From positions 62,001 through 126,000 of the forward strand of contig NZ_QLMK01000001.1 in NCBI RefSeq assembly GCF_003259955.1: a stretch of 64,000 nucleotides of DNA, read 5' to 3'. This document shows, in pieces, positions 19,069 to 28,475 of the stretch (positions within the stretch are counted from its first letter, which is position 1; every line of letters begins with the position of its first letter). The translations under genes were made by a program, and so were the position numbers. This DNA is from Falsochrobactrum ovis (lineage in GTDB: Bacteria; Pseudomonadota; Alphaproteobacteria; Rhizobiales; Rhizobiaceae). The notes under the pieces were generated by a model. The model made no database searches and was not told the DNA's origin. It saw only the letters and a list, made by a program, of their open reading frames with translations.

Positions 19069-19527
19069 CTAGCCACCGAATCGAATCACATAGCTTGACC
19101 AGTCGGCGGCTGTAGCAATCTGCTCATAGAGTTTGCGGCCATCTTCCGGTATGCGCGGCGCATTTAGCATCAGCTTGGCCCAGCTGCGCTCTTCTGCCTT
19201 ATCGGCCAGCACATCAATCAGAGCCTTTGCAATACCCTTGCCGCGATGATCATGATGCACATAAATATGATCCACTTGCCCCGCACGCAAACCGGAAACA
19301 GGCTCGGGCAGATCGTAGAAAATTACAAACCCCACCAGCGCACCATCAATCCTCGCTCCGAGAATCTCGGTTGCCCGATCCTGCAAAAGTTGCTCGGCAT
19401 AATAATCATCGGGGCGTCGTGGCGCACCACGTTTTAGGGCCTGAGCATAGCTCGCCAATAAGGGTGCAAGTTCATGCGCATCACGTAAATGAAGCAGCGC
19501 AATATCAACTGCATGATCTTGGTTCAT
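19069..19527 (-). CDS. GNAT family N-acetyltransferase
   Basis: 152-residue acetyl-CoA-dependent acetyltransferase. The acetyl-CoA pyrophosphate loop is VHHDHRGKGIAKALIDVL (R/Q-x-x-G-x-G/A) at about residues 92-109, following VDHIYV in beta-4. The C-terminal ends WSSYVIRFGG. Substrate unknown. ATG at 19527 has the ribosome site GGGGAGAG; the longer frame is unlikely. Confidence 0.87.
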   Translation of the reverse strand: MNQDHAVDIALLHLRDAHELAPLLASYAQALKRGAPRRPDDYYAEQLLQDRATEILGARIDGALVGFVIFYDLPEPVSGLRAGQVDHIYVHHDHRGKGIAKALIDVLADKAEERSWAKLMLNAPRIPEDGRKLYEQIATAADWSSYVIRFGG

Positions 19528-19723
19528 TTCGCGCTCTCCCCTTGATTCAAACTGGCAGGACCTTAACGGGCTTATAGCACTATTGTCCAATATTTTGCCG
19601 AAGCTTTATTTAGGAAAGCAATAACGCGGTTACCCACCTGCACTATCTGGCTTGGTGACAACTATGCGCCCCAAATTGGCTTTGCTTCAAAGCCTTCTGC
19701 GCTTGTTCTCTGTCAGCCCTCAC

Positions 19724-19754
19724 AAAAAAGCCGCTGGCAGAAACCAGCGGCTTT
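19724..19754 (-). terminator. Rho-independent terminator of leuC
   Basis: AAAGCCGCTGG (19727-19737) pairs perfectly with CCAGCGGCTTT (19744-19754), loop of 6. On the minus strand it is followed by a T-run and lies about 22 bases after the leuC stop. Confidence 0.85.
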
Positions 19755-19775
19755 ATTTCACATCAGATTTTTATT

Positions 19776-21185
19776 TTATTTCCAGTCGCGAATATCCACG
19801 AAATGTCCGGCAATCGCAGCGGCTGCTGCCATGGCTGGCGATACCAGATGCGTGCGTCCCCTAAAGCCCTGACGGCCTTCAAAGTTACGGTTCGATGTGG
19901 AAGCGCAGCGCTCACCCGGCTTCAGCCGATCATCATTCATGGCAAGGCACATGGAACAGCCTGGCTCGCGCCAATCAAATCCAGCTTCGATGAAAATTTT
20001 GTCCAAGCCTTCAGCCTCAGCCTGTTCTTTGACAAGACCAGATCCCGGCACGACCATCGCCCCAACAGTGGGCGCAACTTTCTTGCCTTCGATCACCTTG
20101 GCTGCGGCGCGCAAATCTTCAATACGGCCATTGGTGCAGGAACCAATAAACACGCGATCAATCGCAATATCGGTGATTTTAGTGCCGGGTTTCAGCCCCA
20201 TATAATCCAGCGCCCGCCACTTTGATGCCCGCTTATTTTCATCTGCGATTTCATCCGGGTTAGGCACAACATCGGTTACCGCAACAACGTCTTCCGGCGA
20301 CGAGCCCCAAGAAACGATTGGCGAGATTTTGGCAGCGTCGAGTTCGACGATCTTGTCGAAATGCGCACCTTCATCCGAATGCAGCGTTTTCCAGTAACGC
20401 AATGCCTGCTCAAACGCTTCGCCCTTGGGCGCACGCGGCTTATCCTTAATATAGGCAAAAGTTGTTTCATCCGGCGCGATCAGGCCAGCGCGTGCACCGC
20501 CTTCAATCGACATATTGCAGACGGTCATCCGTCCTTCCATAGAAAGCGAACGAATCGCTGAACCCGCATATTCGATCACATAACCAGTGCCGCCAGCAGT
20601 ACCAATCTCACCGATAATCGCCAGCGTAATGTCTTTGGCAGTGACCCCCGGAGGCAATTCGCCCTCAACACGCACCAGCATGTTTTTGGCTTTTTTCTGG
20701 ATCAGCGTCTGCGTTGCCAGCACATGCTCGACCTCAGACGTGCCAATACCATGCGCCAGCGATCCGAAAGCGCCATGGGTCGATGTGTGGCTGTCACCAC
20801 ATACAATCGTCATGCCGGGCAGGGTGAAGCCCTGTTCTGGGCCAACAATATGAACAATGCCCTGGCGCGGATCGCGCTCAGAATAATATTCAACGCCGAA
20901 ATCGGCAGCATTCTTGGCCAATGCTTCGACCTGAATGCGGCTTTCCTCATTCTTGATCCCGTGGATACGATCAGGAGAAGTCGGCACGTTGTGATCGACA
21001 ACCGCCAGAGTGCGTTCTGGATGGCGCACTTTGCGACCAGCCAAGCGCAGCCCCTCAAAAGCCTGCGGGCTGGTCACTTCGTGCACAAGATGGCGATCAA
21101 TATAAAGGAGGCAGGTTCCATCTTCCTGCTGATCCACTACATGGTCATCCCAGATCTTGTCATAAAGTGTACGCGGCGCGCTCAT
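19776..21185 (-). CDS. leuC: 3-isopropylmalate dehydratase large subunit
   Basis: Isomerises 2- to 3-isopropylmalate in leucine synthesis with LeuD, which is not in this window. 469 residues of the aconitase superfamily. The [4Fe-4S] cysteines are in [13 protein letters not shown] and [23 protein letters not shown] near residue 130 is also diagnostic. The ATG at 21185 ([15 protein letters not shown]) is the standard start; a frame of ten more residues is open upstream. Single-gene unit with its own terminator. Confidence 0.96.
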   Translation of the reverse strand: MSAPRTLYDKIWDDHVVDQQEDGTCLLYIDRHLVHEVTSPQAFEGLRLAGRKVRHPERTLAVVDHNVPTSPDRIHGIKNEESRIQVEALAKNAADFGVEYYSERDPRQGIVHIVGPEQGFTLPGMTIVCGDSHTSTHGAFGSLAHGIGTSEVEHVLATQTLIQKKAKNMLVRVEGELPPGVTAKDITLAIIGEIGTAGGTGYVIEYAGSAIRSLSMEGRMTVCNMSIEGGARAGLIAPDETTFAYIKDKPRAPKGEAFEQALRYWKTLHSDEGAHFDKIVELDAAKISPIVSWGSSPEDVVAVTDVVPNPDEIADENKRASKWRALDYMGLKPGTKITDIAIDRVFIGSCTNGRIEDLRAAAKVIEGKKVAPTVGAMVVPGSGLVKEQAEAEGLDKIFIEAGFDWREPGCSMCLAMNDDRLKPGERCASTSNRNFEGRQGFRGRTHLVSPAMAAAAAIAGHFVDIRDWK

Positions 21186-21400
21186 AGAGAGTGTTCCTTT
21201 GATGGTTGCTGGCATCGGCAGCGAAACACGATGCGTAATTTAGTTTTCCCCAGCACCGTAGCAAAGCTGTGCAGAGGTTTAGCCTGACAGTCATATGCAC
21301 CCGCTATTAGCTTTCGTCAAGAAAGCGAAAGCGGAACAGGGTGTCGCAGTAAGATTATTACGCATAAGAGCATAAATTTCACGCATAATTGCGCCTAAAG

Positions 21401-21423
21401 AAAAAGGCAGCCGAAGCTGCCTT
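21401..21423 (-). terminator. Rho-independent terminator of rplS
   Basis: On the minus strand AAGGCAGC-TTCG-GCTGCCTT followed by TTT: an 8-bp stem closed by a cUUCGg tetraloop with a T-run, 23 bases after the rplS stop. Confidence 0.9.
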
Positions 21424-21445
21424 ATCCATCTCCAAAGGAGTAATC

Positions 21446-21895
21446 TTATTCAGCTGCGGCTTTTGCAGCTTTTGCAGCTTCTGCTGCCTTGGCTGCAGCG
21501 AGCTTATCAGCTTCGCGTTCAGCCTTGGTGCGATTGTCTTTCCTCTCAGCGATACGAGCTGCCTTACCGGTGAGGCCACGCAGATAGTAAAGCTTCGCGC
21601 GGCGAACCTTACCACGGCGAACCACTTCAACGCCTTCAACGATTGGCGAATAGATCGGGAATACACGCTCCACGCCTTCACCGTAAGAAATCTTACGAAC
21701 AGTGAAATTTTCCTGAATGCCAGCACCCGAACGCGCAATGCAAACGCCTTCATAAGCCTGTACACGGGTACGCGTACCTTCGGTCACGCGGACTTGTACA
21801 CGAACTGTATCGCCAGGCTGGAAATCAGGAAGCTTGCGCTTTTCTTCGATTTTTGCTGCCTGTTCGGCTTCAAGCTGACGAATAATATCGGTCAT
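21446..21895 (-). CDS. rplS: 50S ribosomal protein L19
   Basis: Ribosomal protein at the 30S-50S interface. 149 residues; the conserved core (about 1-120) includes [28 protein letters not shown] and [20 protein letters not shown]. The remaining ~30 residues are a low-complexity Ala/Lys/Glu tail ending in a run of AAKAA units, as in other Rhizobiales. Ribosome site AGGAGTAC. Downstream of rimM-trmD in order but with a 258-base gap, so probably its own promoter. Confidence 0.97.
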   Translation of the reverse strand: MTDIIRQLEAEQAAKIEEKRKLPDFQPGDTVRVQVRVTEGTRTRVQAYEGVCIARSGAGIQENFTVRKISYGEGVERVFPIYSPIVEGVEVVRRGKVRRAKLYYLRGLTGKAARIAERKDNRTKAEREADKLAAAKAAEAAKAAKAAAE

Positions 21896-22099
21896 CGTCG
21901 TACTCCTTCTGAATTCTTCTCAAACAGTCAGAGCGCTCAGCACTCACCGTCCAGCATCTTTGGCCGAGCGGCTATGCCTTTTTGAACAGGCAGGAGCGGT
22001 ACACCATTTATTGGTTTGCGGATGTCGGATTCTCCGAGCTGGCGCGGCAATACACTATTGTGGCCCATGAATCAATATGACCAAGCAAATTAGCCCCTA

Positions 22100-22133
22100 A
22101 GACTGATTATGAGACTGCTTATGAGACCCTATG
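22100..22133. repeat. 12-bp tandem repeat downstream of trmD
   Basis: AGACTGATTATG (22100-22111), AGACTGCTTATG (22112-22123) and a degenerate third unit AGACCCTATG (22124-22133), about 20 bases past the trmD stop and in the rplS upstream region. Confidence 0.65.
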
Positions 22134-22153
22134 CCCCCCAGTACTCAATGCGG

Positions 22154-22882
22154 TCATTTGCGTTTCTCGTCCATATAGGCTTGCCATAGGTCCGGACGTC
22201 GCTCGCGCGTAATACGCTCCGCCTCCCCCTGTCGCCATTTTTCTATGGCCCCGTGATTGCCCGATGTCAGAACATCGGGAATGGAGCGTCCTTCCCATAT
22301 TTGCGGTCGCGTATAATGCGGATGCTCAAGCAACCCGGTTTCGAAACTTTCCGTCTCGCCGGATTCTCTATTACCCATCACACCGGGCAGCAAACGAACA
22401 ACCGCATCAAGCAGCACAATAGCTGCCGTCTCCCCACCGGAAAGAATGTAATCGCCGATGGAGATTTCCTCCAAATTACGCCCTTCAATCACCCGCTCAT
22501 CAACGCCTTCAAAACGCCCGCAAAGAATGATTGCACCGTCGCCCGCAGCCAATTCACGCACCCTGCTTTGCGTCAGCGGTTTGCCACGCGGCGTCATCAG
22601 CAGCATTGGCCGACCATCAGCCACACTATCCAGCGCCCGCGCTACCACATCGGCTTTCATCACCATGCCTGCGCCGCCACCCGATGGCGTATCATCGACC
22701 ATCCGATGTTTGTCTTCCGCAAAATCGCGGATCTGCACCGTATTGAGCGTCCATGTGCCTTCAGCCAGCGCTTTGCCCGCAAGCGAGATACCCAATGGTC
22801 CCGGAAACATTTCCGGATAAAGCGTCAGCACAGATGCACGAAAATTACCGCTCCCAGTTTTGGAATTATTATTCTCACTCAT
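22154..22882 (-). CDS. trmD: tRNA (guanosine(37)-N1)-methyltransferase
   Basis: Methylates G37 of tRNAs reading CUN, CCN and CGG, which prevents frameshifting. 242 residues with the SPOUT trefoil knot: [28 protein letters not shown], then [20 protein letters not shown]. The N-terminus has about a dozen extra polar residues ([12 protein letters not shown]) before the usual [15 protein letters not shown]. Starts two bases after rimM, so the pair is a translational unit. Confidence 0.96.
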   Translation of the reverse strand: MSENNNSKTGSGNFRASVLTLYPEMFPGPLGISLAGKALAEGTWTLNTVQIRDFAEDKHRMVDDTPSGGGAGMVMKADVVARALDSVADGRPMLLMTPRGKPLTQSRVRELAAGDGAIILCGRFEGVDERVIEGRNLEEISIGDYILSGGETAAIVLLDAVVRLLPGVMGNRESGETESFETGLLEHPHYTRPQIWEGRSIPDVLTSGNHGAIEKWRQGEAERITRERRPDLWQAYMDEKRK

Positions 22883-22884
22883 CG

Positions 22885-23466
22885 CTATTCAGACCGCTTT
22901 CCAGGCTGCGTCTTTCCATCCGCATCACGATCATCATCGTCATCTTCTTGCGAAATCAGACCGGCTGCAAAAGGCTCTACGCGAATGATGCCCTGATCGA
23001 AATTGATCTCAGGAACGGCTGCTTGTGTGAACGGAATCAACATTGGGCGCTTGCCCTTTGCACTCAGTTCAATCAGGTCGCCGCCGCCAAAATCAAATAC
23101 CGCACTCACCACCCCATGCGAGTTACCATCCTCGTCTAGCGCTTCCAACCCGATCAGATCGGTATGAAAGAACTCGTCCTCTTCCAGATCCTCATCGGGC
23201 AATTGCGAACGGTCGATAAATAATTCGGTTCCGTTAAGAGCCTCAGCGGCATTACGATCATTAACGCCCTTAAAGCGCACGACAACGACGGTCTTTGCGG
23301 GGCGAATTTCCAACACTTCATAAGCCTTGCCCTGAGCATCATAAAGCATGCCATAATCGGCCAATGCCAAAGGGTCTGCGGTAAATGTCTTAACCCTTAC
23401 CTCGCCGCGCGTGCCATGGGCGGCACCGATCACGGCTAGCTGGATTGGATTTTCTGGACGGGGCAT
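22885..23466 (-). CDS. rimM: 16S rRNA processing protein RimM
   Basis: 30S maturation factor that binds S19. 193 residues: N-terminal RimM beta-barrel ([22 protein letters not shown]) and a C-terminal PRC barrel ([20 protein letters not shown]...[16 protein letters not shown]). The C-terminus is an acidic/basic tail [11 protein letters not shown]. First gene of rimM-trmD. Confidence 0.95.
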   Translation of the reverse strand: MPRPENPIQLAVIGAAHGTRGEVRVKTFTADPLALADYGMLYDAQGKAYEVLEIRPAKTVVVVRFKGVNDRNAAEALNGTELFIDRSQLPDEDLEEDEFFHTDLIGLEALDEDGNSHGVVSAVFDFGGGDLIELSAKGKRPMLIPFTQAAVPEINFDQGIIRVEPFAAGLISQEDDDDDRDADGKTQPGKRSE

Positions 23467-23607
23467 GGCAATCTCGTTTCTGATATAATTTCCTACCGCT
23501 TACCCAATTCCGCTATAAACGCCAAGAAATAACTCGCGCCGCGTTTACGCGCCTGCAACCTGTCGCTGGCAAACTGGTCTTTATAGTTCAACTGCTGAGG
23601 CTTAAAA

Positions 23608-24555
23608 ATGAGCAAACAGAGCGAAATTCTCATTCCTGCACGAGCGGACCTGGTCGCCGCACGCGAGGAATGGCTAAAATCGCTCAAAGAAATGCGTCGT
23701 CTATCAGAGAATACGCTCGATGCCTATGAGCGTGATACACGCCAATTTCTGCATTTCATGACCCATCATCTTGGCGAACCTCCATCAATCCAGGATATTG
23801 CCAACCTGCGTGTCGCCGATCTACGCTCCTATCTGGCCAATCGCCGCAATGAAGGTGCAGCGGCAAGAACATTGGGACGAGGATTGGCCGGCGTGCGTTC
23901 ATTGTTGCGACATCTGGAAAAGCGCGGCCTTGTTAATGCGGCTGGTGCCAGTGCGATACGCGCACCCCGCCAACCCAAATCCCTGCCAAAACCACTAAGT
24001 ATTGAAGATGCGCGTCGCGTGGTAACAAGCGGTGAGCAAATGGCGGAAGAGCCATGGATTGCCGCACGCAATGCCGCGGTTCTAACCCTGCTTTATGGTT
24101 GCGGTTTGCGTATTTCCGAAGCGCTCGGCTTGCCCGGCGATGCACTTACCGATGATCAGGCGCGGTCCATCACCATCAAAGGCAAGGGCGGCAAATCGCG
24201 TATGGTACCGCTCCTGCCCGTGGTGCATAGCGCGGTGGCAGAATATCGCGCACTTTGCCCCTATGATCTGAGTGCCAACAAGCCTTTATTTCGCGGCGCA
24301 AAAGGCGGCGTGCTTCATGCAGCAATTATCCAGCGTGAGATGCAAAAAATGCGTGCAGCGCTCGGACTACCGGATAGCGCAACGCCGCATGCGCTGCGCC
24401 ATTCTTTTGCGACGCATCTTCTTGGGCGCGGCGGTGATTTGCGCACCATTCAGGAATTGCTGGGCCATGCCAGCCTTTCAACCACCCAAGTCTATACCGG
24501 CGTCGATCAAGCCCGGCTGCTCGATATTTACGACAAAGCCCATCCACGCGCCTAA
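23608..24555 (+). CDS. xerC: Site-specific tyrosine recombinase XerC
   Basis: Resolves chromosome dimers at dif together with XerD. 315 residues: N-terminal SAM-like core-binding domain (about 18-110) and catalytic domain with Arg in GCGLRISEALGL, Lys in KGKGGKSRMVPL, HALRHSFATHLL, LGHASLSTTQVYT (nucleophile Tyr). XerC rather than XerD because the other Xer gene (56986) sits in the usual XerD context beside accA. Divergent from rimM; overlaps a terminator hairpin just after the stop. Not a mobile-element integrase by context. Confidence 0.9.
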   Translation: MSKQSEILIPARADLVAAREEWLKSLKEMRRLSENTLDAYERDTRQFLHFMTHHLGEPPSIQDIANLRVADLRSYLANRRNEGAAARTLGRGLAGVRSLLRHLEKRGLVNAAGASAIRAPRQPKSLPKPLSIEDARRVVTSGEQMAEEPWIAARNAAVLTLLYGCGLRISEALGLPGDALTDDQARSITIKGKGGKSRMVPLLPVVHSAVAEYRALCPYDLSANKPLFRGAKGGVLHAAIIQREMQKMRAALGLPDSATPHALRHSFATHLLGRGGDLRTIQELLGHASLSTTQVYTGVDQARLLDIYDKAHPRA

Positions 24556-24559
24556 AAAA

Positions 24560-24588
24560 ACGGCGAAGTTCATGTCGAACCTCGCCGT
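24560..24588. terminator. Terminator hairpin between xerC and lpd
   Basis: ACGGCGA (24560-24566) pairs with TCGCCGT (24582-24588); an inner GTTC/GAAC stem follows after one mismatch. On the minus strand a run of seven T follows, so it best serves lpd, which ends 24 bases away. Confidence 0.75.
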
Positions 24589-24612
24589 ATCTTAATTTAT
24601 TTCAGAAATACC

Positions 24613-26019
24613 TTACATATGGATCGGCTTTGCGTAAGTCGCCATTGCCGATTCCCGTATAGCTTCTGACATGGTTGGATGCGCATGGCAGGTCCGGGCC
24701 AGATCTTCTGAGGAGCCGCCAAACTCCATCAAAACCGCCAGTTCATGGATCATTTCACCGGCATTATAGCCCAAAATATGCGCTCCCAGAACCCGATCCG
24801 TCGCCTTGTCAGCGAGGATTTTCACAAAACCGTCCATATGTTGCATGGAGCGCGCCCGACCATTGGCTGTGAACGGGAACTTGCCAACCTTATATTCAAC
24901 GCCTGCGGCTTTTAGCTCTTCCTCGGTCTTGCCCACGGATGCCACTTCCGGCTGCGTATAGACCACGCTTGGAATGACGTCGAAATTCACATGGCCTGCC
25001 TGCCCTGCAATGATCTCGGCAACAGCCACGCCTTCATCCTCTGCCTTATGTGCAAGCATTGGGCCCTGAACCACGTCGCCAATAGCATAAATGCCTTCAA
25101 CATTGGTGCGCCAACGCTCATCAATAGCAACGCGACCGCGTTCATCCAGATTAACGCCCGCTTCCTGCAAGCCCAGCCCATCCGTATATGGACGACGACC
25201 AGTTGCCACCAGAACCACTTCAGCTTCCAGCGTCTGTGCTTCGCCGCCTTTAACCGGCTCAAAAATCACCTTTGCGCCGCCATTGCTGGTTTCGACACCG
25301 GTTACCTTCGAACCGAGTTTGAAAGCGATACCTTGCTTTTCCAGCAGACGCTGGAATTGCTTGGATACTTCGCCATCCATGCCGCCCAGCACTTTGTCGA
25401 GATATTCGACCACGGTAACTTTGGTGCCAAGACGCGCCCAAACCGAACCCAGTTCAAGGCCAATAACACCGCCACCGACCACGATCATCTGCTCAGGCAC
25501 CTTGTCAAAGGAAAGCGCACCCGTCGATGATACGATGACCTTTTCATCAAAGGCCACATCCACGCCCGGAATACCGGCAACGTCCGATCCGGTGGCTATG
25601 ATGATATTCTTTGCTTCAAGCTCTTCAACCGAGCCGTCTTCCGCCGTTACGGAAACCTTGCCTTTGGCAAGAATTTTACCGGTGCCGATATAGGTTTTGA
25701 TTTTGTTCTTCTTGAACAGAAATTCGATGCCCTGAACATTAGCCTTAACGGTATTATCCTTATGGGCCAGCATCTTTTCCAGATTAAGCTTCGGCGTTCC
25801 CACTTCCACGCCCAAAGCCTCAAAGGAATGTCCGGCATCAGAAAAAACTTCTGACGCATGCAAAAGCGCCTTGGATGGAATGCAACCGACATTGAGGCAA
25901 GTGCCACCGAAAGTCTTTCGCTTTTCCACCACAGCAACCGAGAGGCCGAGCTGGGCAGCCTTGATTGCGGCTACATAACCGCCCGGGCCGGTGCCGATGA
26001 CAACCACATCATATGACAT
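24613..26019 (-). CDS. lpd: Dihydrolipoyl dehydrogenase (E3)
   Basis: Reoxidises dihydrolipoamide of the 2-oxoglutarate dehydrogenase complex, giving NADH. 468 residues: FAD motif VIGTGPGGYVAAIKAA (8-23), redox disulfide GGTCLNVGCIPSK (Cys41, Cys46), NAD motif VVGGGVIGLELGSVW near 180, and the catalytic His in CHAHPTMSEAIRE near the C-terminus. Third enzyme of the suc cluster on the same strand, though separated from sucB by two small genes. Confidence 0.97.
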   Translation of the reverse strand: MSYDVVVIGTGPGGYVAAIKAAQLGLSVAVVEKRKTFGGTCLNVGCIPSKALLHASEVFSDAGHSFEALGVEVGTPKLNLEKMLAHKDNTVKANVQGIEFLFKKNKIKTYIGTGKILAKGKVSVTAEDGSVEELEAKNIIIATGSDVAGIPGVDVAFDEKVIVSSTGALSFDKVPEQMIVVGGGVIGLELGSVWARLGTKVTVVEYLDKVLGGMDGEVSKQFQRLLEKQGIAFKLGSKVTGVETSNGGAKVIFEPVKGGEAQTLEAEVVLVATGRRPYTDGLGLQEAGVNLDERGRVAIDERWRTNVEGIYAIGDVVQGPMLAHKAEDEGVAVAEIIAGQAGHVNFDVIPSVVYTQPEVASVGKTEEELKAAGVEYKVGKFPFTANGRARSMQHMDGFVKILADKATDRVLGAHILGYNAGEMIHELAVLMEFGGSSEDLARTCHAHPTMSEAIRESAMATYAKPIHM

Positions 26020-26065
26020 TGAACCATCCTTCTTAAGTCTATTGCTTGCAACCTATTATTGGTCG

Positions 26066-26608
26066 CTATTCTTCTTCCTGAGCGCATCTTTGAAAACGGA
26101 ATGTTTCCCATTGCAACGGCGTCGCGGGTTTGGCAGCACCAAAATCATAACCGTCTAGCGCAGTCACGAGATCGGGAAACAAAATCGCTTGCGCCGCTGG
26201 CTCTTCTGCTTTGGGCAGCACATCAGCTTCAGCATTTTCTTTCAGTGCATAAACGACATTTTGCCAGATGCTGCAATCATCGAAATCTTCCGCCTCATTT
26301 CCACCTTCAGAGCAATTATAGGTAATAAGAGCATAGGGCCGCTCGACCGCCTGTTCCGGCCAGATCACCACACCAGATAGCTTGAATTCCGGTGTGTCAT
26401 TGGCCGTGATTGTAAACTCATTGGTGGGTGCCGGGACAAGCTGCATATCGTTTGTTTGAGCGGGCGTGAAGCTTAAGGTAAATGCATCATCGCGGTCGCG
26501 ATAGACTGCCCTATTTTGTGTGCATGCCGCTTGAACCGCAGTTGAGAAAACCACCACACCAAGCAAAGAAACGGCGACCAACCTGCAAAGCTTTTTCACA
26601 TCATGCAT
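26066..26608 (-). CDS. Uncharacterised secreted protein
   Basis: 180-residue protein I do not recognise. Signal peptide: KKLCRLVAVS then a hydrophobic stretch to AVQAACTQ (cleavage after AVQA likely). The mature part has few cysteines (CTQNRAV, YNCSEGG, DDCSIW, FQRCAQ), about four, which could form two disulfides in the periplasm. The middle is beta-rich by appearance. Lies between lpd and the MAPEG gene in the TCA block; probably carried along rather than part of the cycle. Start at 26608 is preferred over 26632. Confidence 0.72.
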   Translation of the reverse strand: MHDVKKLCRLVAVSLLGVVVFSTAVQAACTQNRAVYRDRDDAFTLSFTPAQTNDMQLVPAPTNEFTITANDTPEFKLSGVVIWPEQAVERPYALITYNCSEGGNEAEDFDDCSIWQNVVYALKENAEADVLPKAEEPAAQAILFPDLVTALDGYDFGAAKPATPLQWETFRFQRCAQEEE

Positions 26609-26640
26609 CGTTAGTCCTCCGTGTCGATACAATCAGACCC

Positions 26641-26690
26641 CTATAAACCCGGGCAGCCCGCTATAAATCCCGGCAGACCGCTATAAAACC
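26641..26690. repeat. 20-bp imperfect tandem repeat covering the MAPEG stop codon
   Basis: Units 26641-26660 and 26661-26680 (CTATAAACCCGGGCAGCCCG, CTATAAATCCCGGCAGACCG) plus a partial third unit from 26681. The third unit contains the MAPEG gene's last codons and TAG; on the minus strand every unit ends TTATAG. Confidence 0.7.
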
Positions 26691-27094
26691 AGCGCCACAA
26701 ACATCAAAGCAAGTCCCGCAAGCGATCCGATCCAGACCAATGAGCGAATATAGGGAATCCCGGCCAGATAAAGCGGGATATAAATGATACGCCCGACAAA
26801 CCACAGCCATGCGCCCCAAATGCCAAAGCCCGCTATATCGCCTTTAAGTACCAGCGCCAGCGCCAGCGCGATAAAGGCCGGATATGTTTCGCGGAAATTA
26901 GCAGAAGCACGCTCTGCACGCCCAGCAAGTGCGCCTTTGGGCTTTAACCCTTCATCGCGCGGGCCTGCATTCCATGAAGCGCCAAGTTCTTTTGTTGCTG
27001 TCATTGCTTGCAACAAAATATGCACAATGAGCAGAACAGCACTCCAGCCAATTAATGGCAGCAGAGGAGAAGCAGAGAAGATTGTCGGCTCCAT
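26681..27094 (-). CDS. MAPEG family inner-membrane protein
   Basis: 137-residue protein with four hydrophobic helices and the MAPEG motif ERASANFRETYPAFIALALAL (Glu/Arg for glutathione in eukaryotic members) after a RDEGLKPKGALAGRAERA stretch. MAPEG proteins include membrane glutathione transferases; bacterial members of this short type are uncharacterised. Located between sucB and a secreted unknown; the arrangement is seen in related genomes. The stop codon lies inside a tandem repeat. Confidence 0.88.
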   Translation of the reverse strand: MEPTIFSASPLLPLIGWSAVLLIVHILLQAMTATKELGASWNAGPRDEGLKPKGALAGRAERASANFRETYPAFIALALALVLKGDIAGFGIWGAWLWFVGRIIYIPLYLAGIPYIRSLVWIGSLAGLALMFVALVL

Positions 27095-27110
27095 CGCGCG
27101 CTCCTTTAAT

Positions 27111-27142
27111 TATTCCCCGGCAGATGAGTCTACCGGGGAATA
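27111..27142 (-). terminator. Stem-loop after sucB
   Basis: Perfect 10-bp inverted repeat, TATTCCCCGG (27111-27120) with CCGGGGAATA (27133-27142), 12-base loop, starting 12 bases after the sucB stop. No T-run follows on the minus strand, so it may protect the sucAB mRNA 3' end rather than terminate. Confidence 0.5.
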
Positions 27143-27153
27143 TAACCGCTTGA

Positions 27154-28389
27154 TTAGAGATCGAGAACCAGACGCTCCGGATCTTCAAGGCTTTCCTTAA
27201 CCCGGACAAGGAACGTAACCGCTTCCTTGCCGTCAACAATACGGTGATCATAAGAAAGTGCGAGATACATCATCGGACGAATGACGATCTGGCCACCAAC
27301 GACAACCGGACGTTCCTGGATTTTGTGCATGCCCAGAATACCCGACTGCGGTGCGTTCAGGATCGGCGAAGACATCAGCGAACCATAAACACCACCATTG
27401 GAAATGGTGAAAGTACCGCCCTGCATGTCAGCAACAGAGAGCTTACCATCACGGGCAGCGCGTCCAAGACGGCCGATTTCCTTTTCGATCTCAGCGATCG
27501 ACAGCTGATCTGCATCCCGAACAACAGGAACCACAAGTCCCTTATCCGTGCCGACAGCTACCCCCACATGAGCGAAGTTTTTATAGATGATGTCATTGCC
27601 ATCAATTTCAGCATTAACCGCTGGAATTTCCTTGAGCGCATGGGTTACAGCTTTGGTGAAGAAACCCATAAAGCCAAGCTTCACGCCGTGCTTTTTCTCA
27701 AAAATTTCCTTGTAACGCTTGCGCAATTCCATAACAGCCGACATGTCGACTTCATTATAGGTCGTCAGCATTGCAGCGGTGTTTTGCGCATCTTTGAGGC
27801 GACGCGCAATCGTCTGGCGCAGACGGGTCATGCGCACACGCTCTTCGCGCGCAGCATCATCTGCCGGCGATGCCGGACGTGCTGCGGCGGCTGGCGCTGC
27901 GGCGGCTGGTGCCGATATTCCTTTGGCGATTGCGTCAAGAACATCGCCTTTGAGCACTTGACCGCGCTTGCCTGAACCTTCGACCTGATCAGCCGAAATA
28001 TTGTTTTCGGCCATAAGCTTTGCCGCTGATGGCGCAGGCTGCATAGCCGGACCAGAGGAAGCAGGCGCAGCAGGTGCTGCGGCCGTTGCAGCCGGAGCAG
28101 CGGCAGGCTTTGCTTCTTCTTTTTTGGCTGCAGGAGCAGCAGCGGCAGCACCGGCAGTATCAATCTGACCCAGCAGCGCGTTTACTTCAACCGTATCGCC
28201 TTCTTGCGCCACGATTTCAGCCAAAACGCCTGCGGCAGCAGCCGGGACTTCCACAGTCACCTTATCGGTTTCCAGCTCAACAAGCGGTTCATCGATAGCA
28301 ACAGCTTCGCCGACCTGCTTGAACCATTTTCCGATGGTTGCCTCGGTAACGGACTCCCCAAGCGTGGGAACGCGGATTTCGGTAGCCAT
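27154..28389 (-). CDS. sucB: 2-oxoglutarate dehydrogenase E2, dihydrolipoyl succinyltransferase
   Basis: Transfers succinyl to CoA in the 2-oxoglutarate dehydrogenase core. 411 residues: lipoyl domain with Lys43 in ETDKVTVEV; a ~45-residue Ala/Pro linker; peripheral-subunit-binding domain about 115-155; a second Ala/Pro linker; catalytic domain with [16 protein letters not shown] near residue 370-385. One lipoyl domain, as in most proteobacteria. Follows sucA by 86 bases. Confidence 0.97.
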   Translation of the reverse strand: MATEIRVPTLGESVTEATIGKWFKQVGEAVAIDEPLVELETDKVTVEVPAAAAGVLAEIVAQEGDTVEVNALLGQIDTAGAAAAAPAAKKEEAKPAAAPAATAAAPAAPASSGPAMQPAPSAAKLMAENNISADQVEGSGKRGQVLKGDVLDAIAKGISAPAAAAPAAAARPASPADDAAREERVRMTRLRQTIARRLKDAQNTAAMLTTYNEVDMSAVMELRKRYKEIFEKKHGVKLGFMGFFTKAVTHALKEIPAVNAEIDGNDIIYKNFAHVGVAVGTDKGLVVPVVRDADQLSIAEIEKEIGRLGRAARDGKLSVADMQGGTFTISNGGVYGSLMSSPILNAPQSGILGMHKIQERPVVVGGQIVIRPMMYLALSYDHRIVDGKEAVTFLVRVKESLEDPERLVLDL

Positions 28390-28475
28390 GGTTTTTTCTT
28401 CCGTTAATCTACAAACTTTGAATTTTCATAATGCCATTGGAGCAGCAACAAAGCTGCTCCAGACAGGTAAGCTCA

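Noticed and set aside
20724-21287. 187-codon plus-strand frame opposite leuC
   Set aside because: Shadow of leuC; no motif.
23608-24555. xerC considered as a phage or integron integrase
   Set aside because: No attachment site, tRNA target or phage genes nearby, and the catalytic motifs are of the Xer core type. A second Xer gene (xerD) is present, so the pair is the normal chromosomal system.
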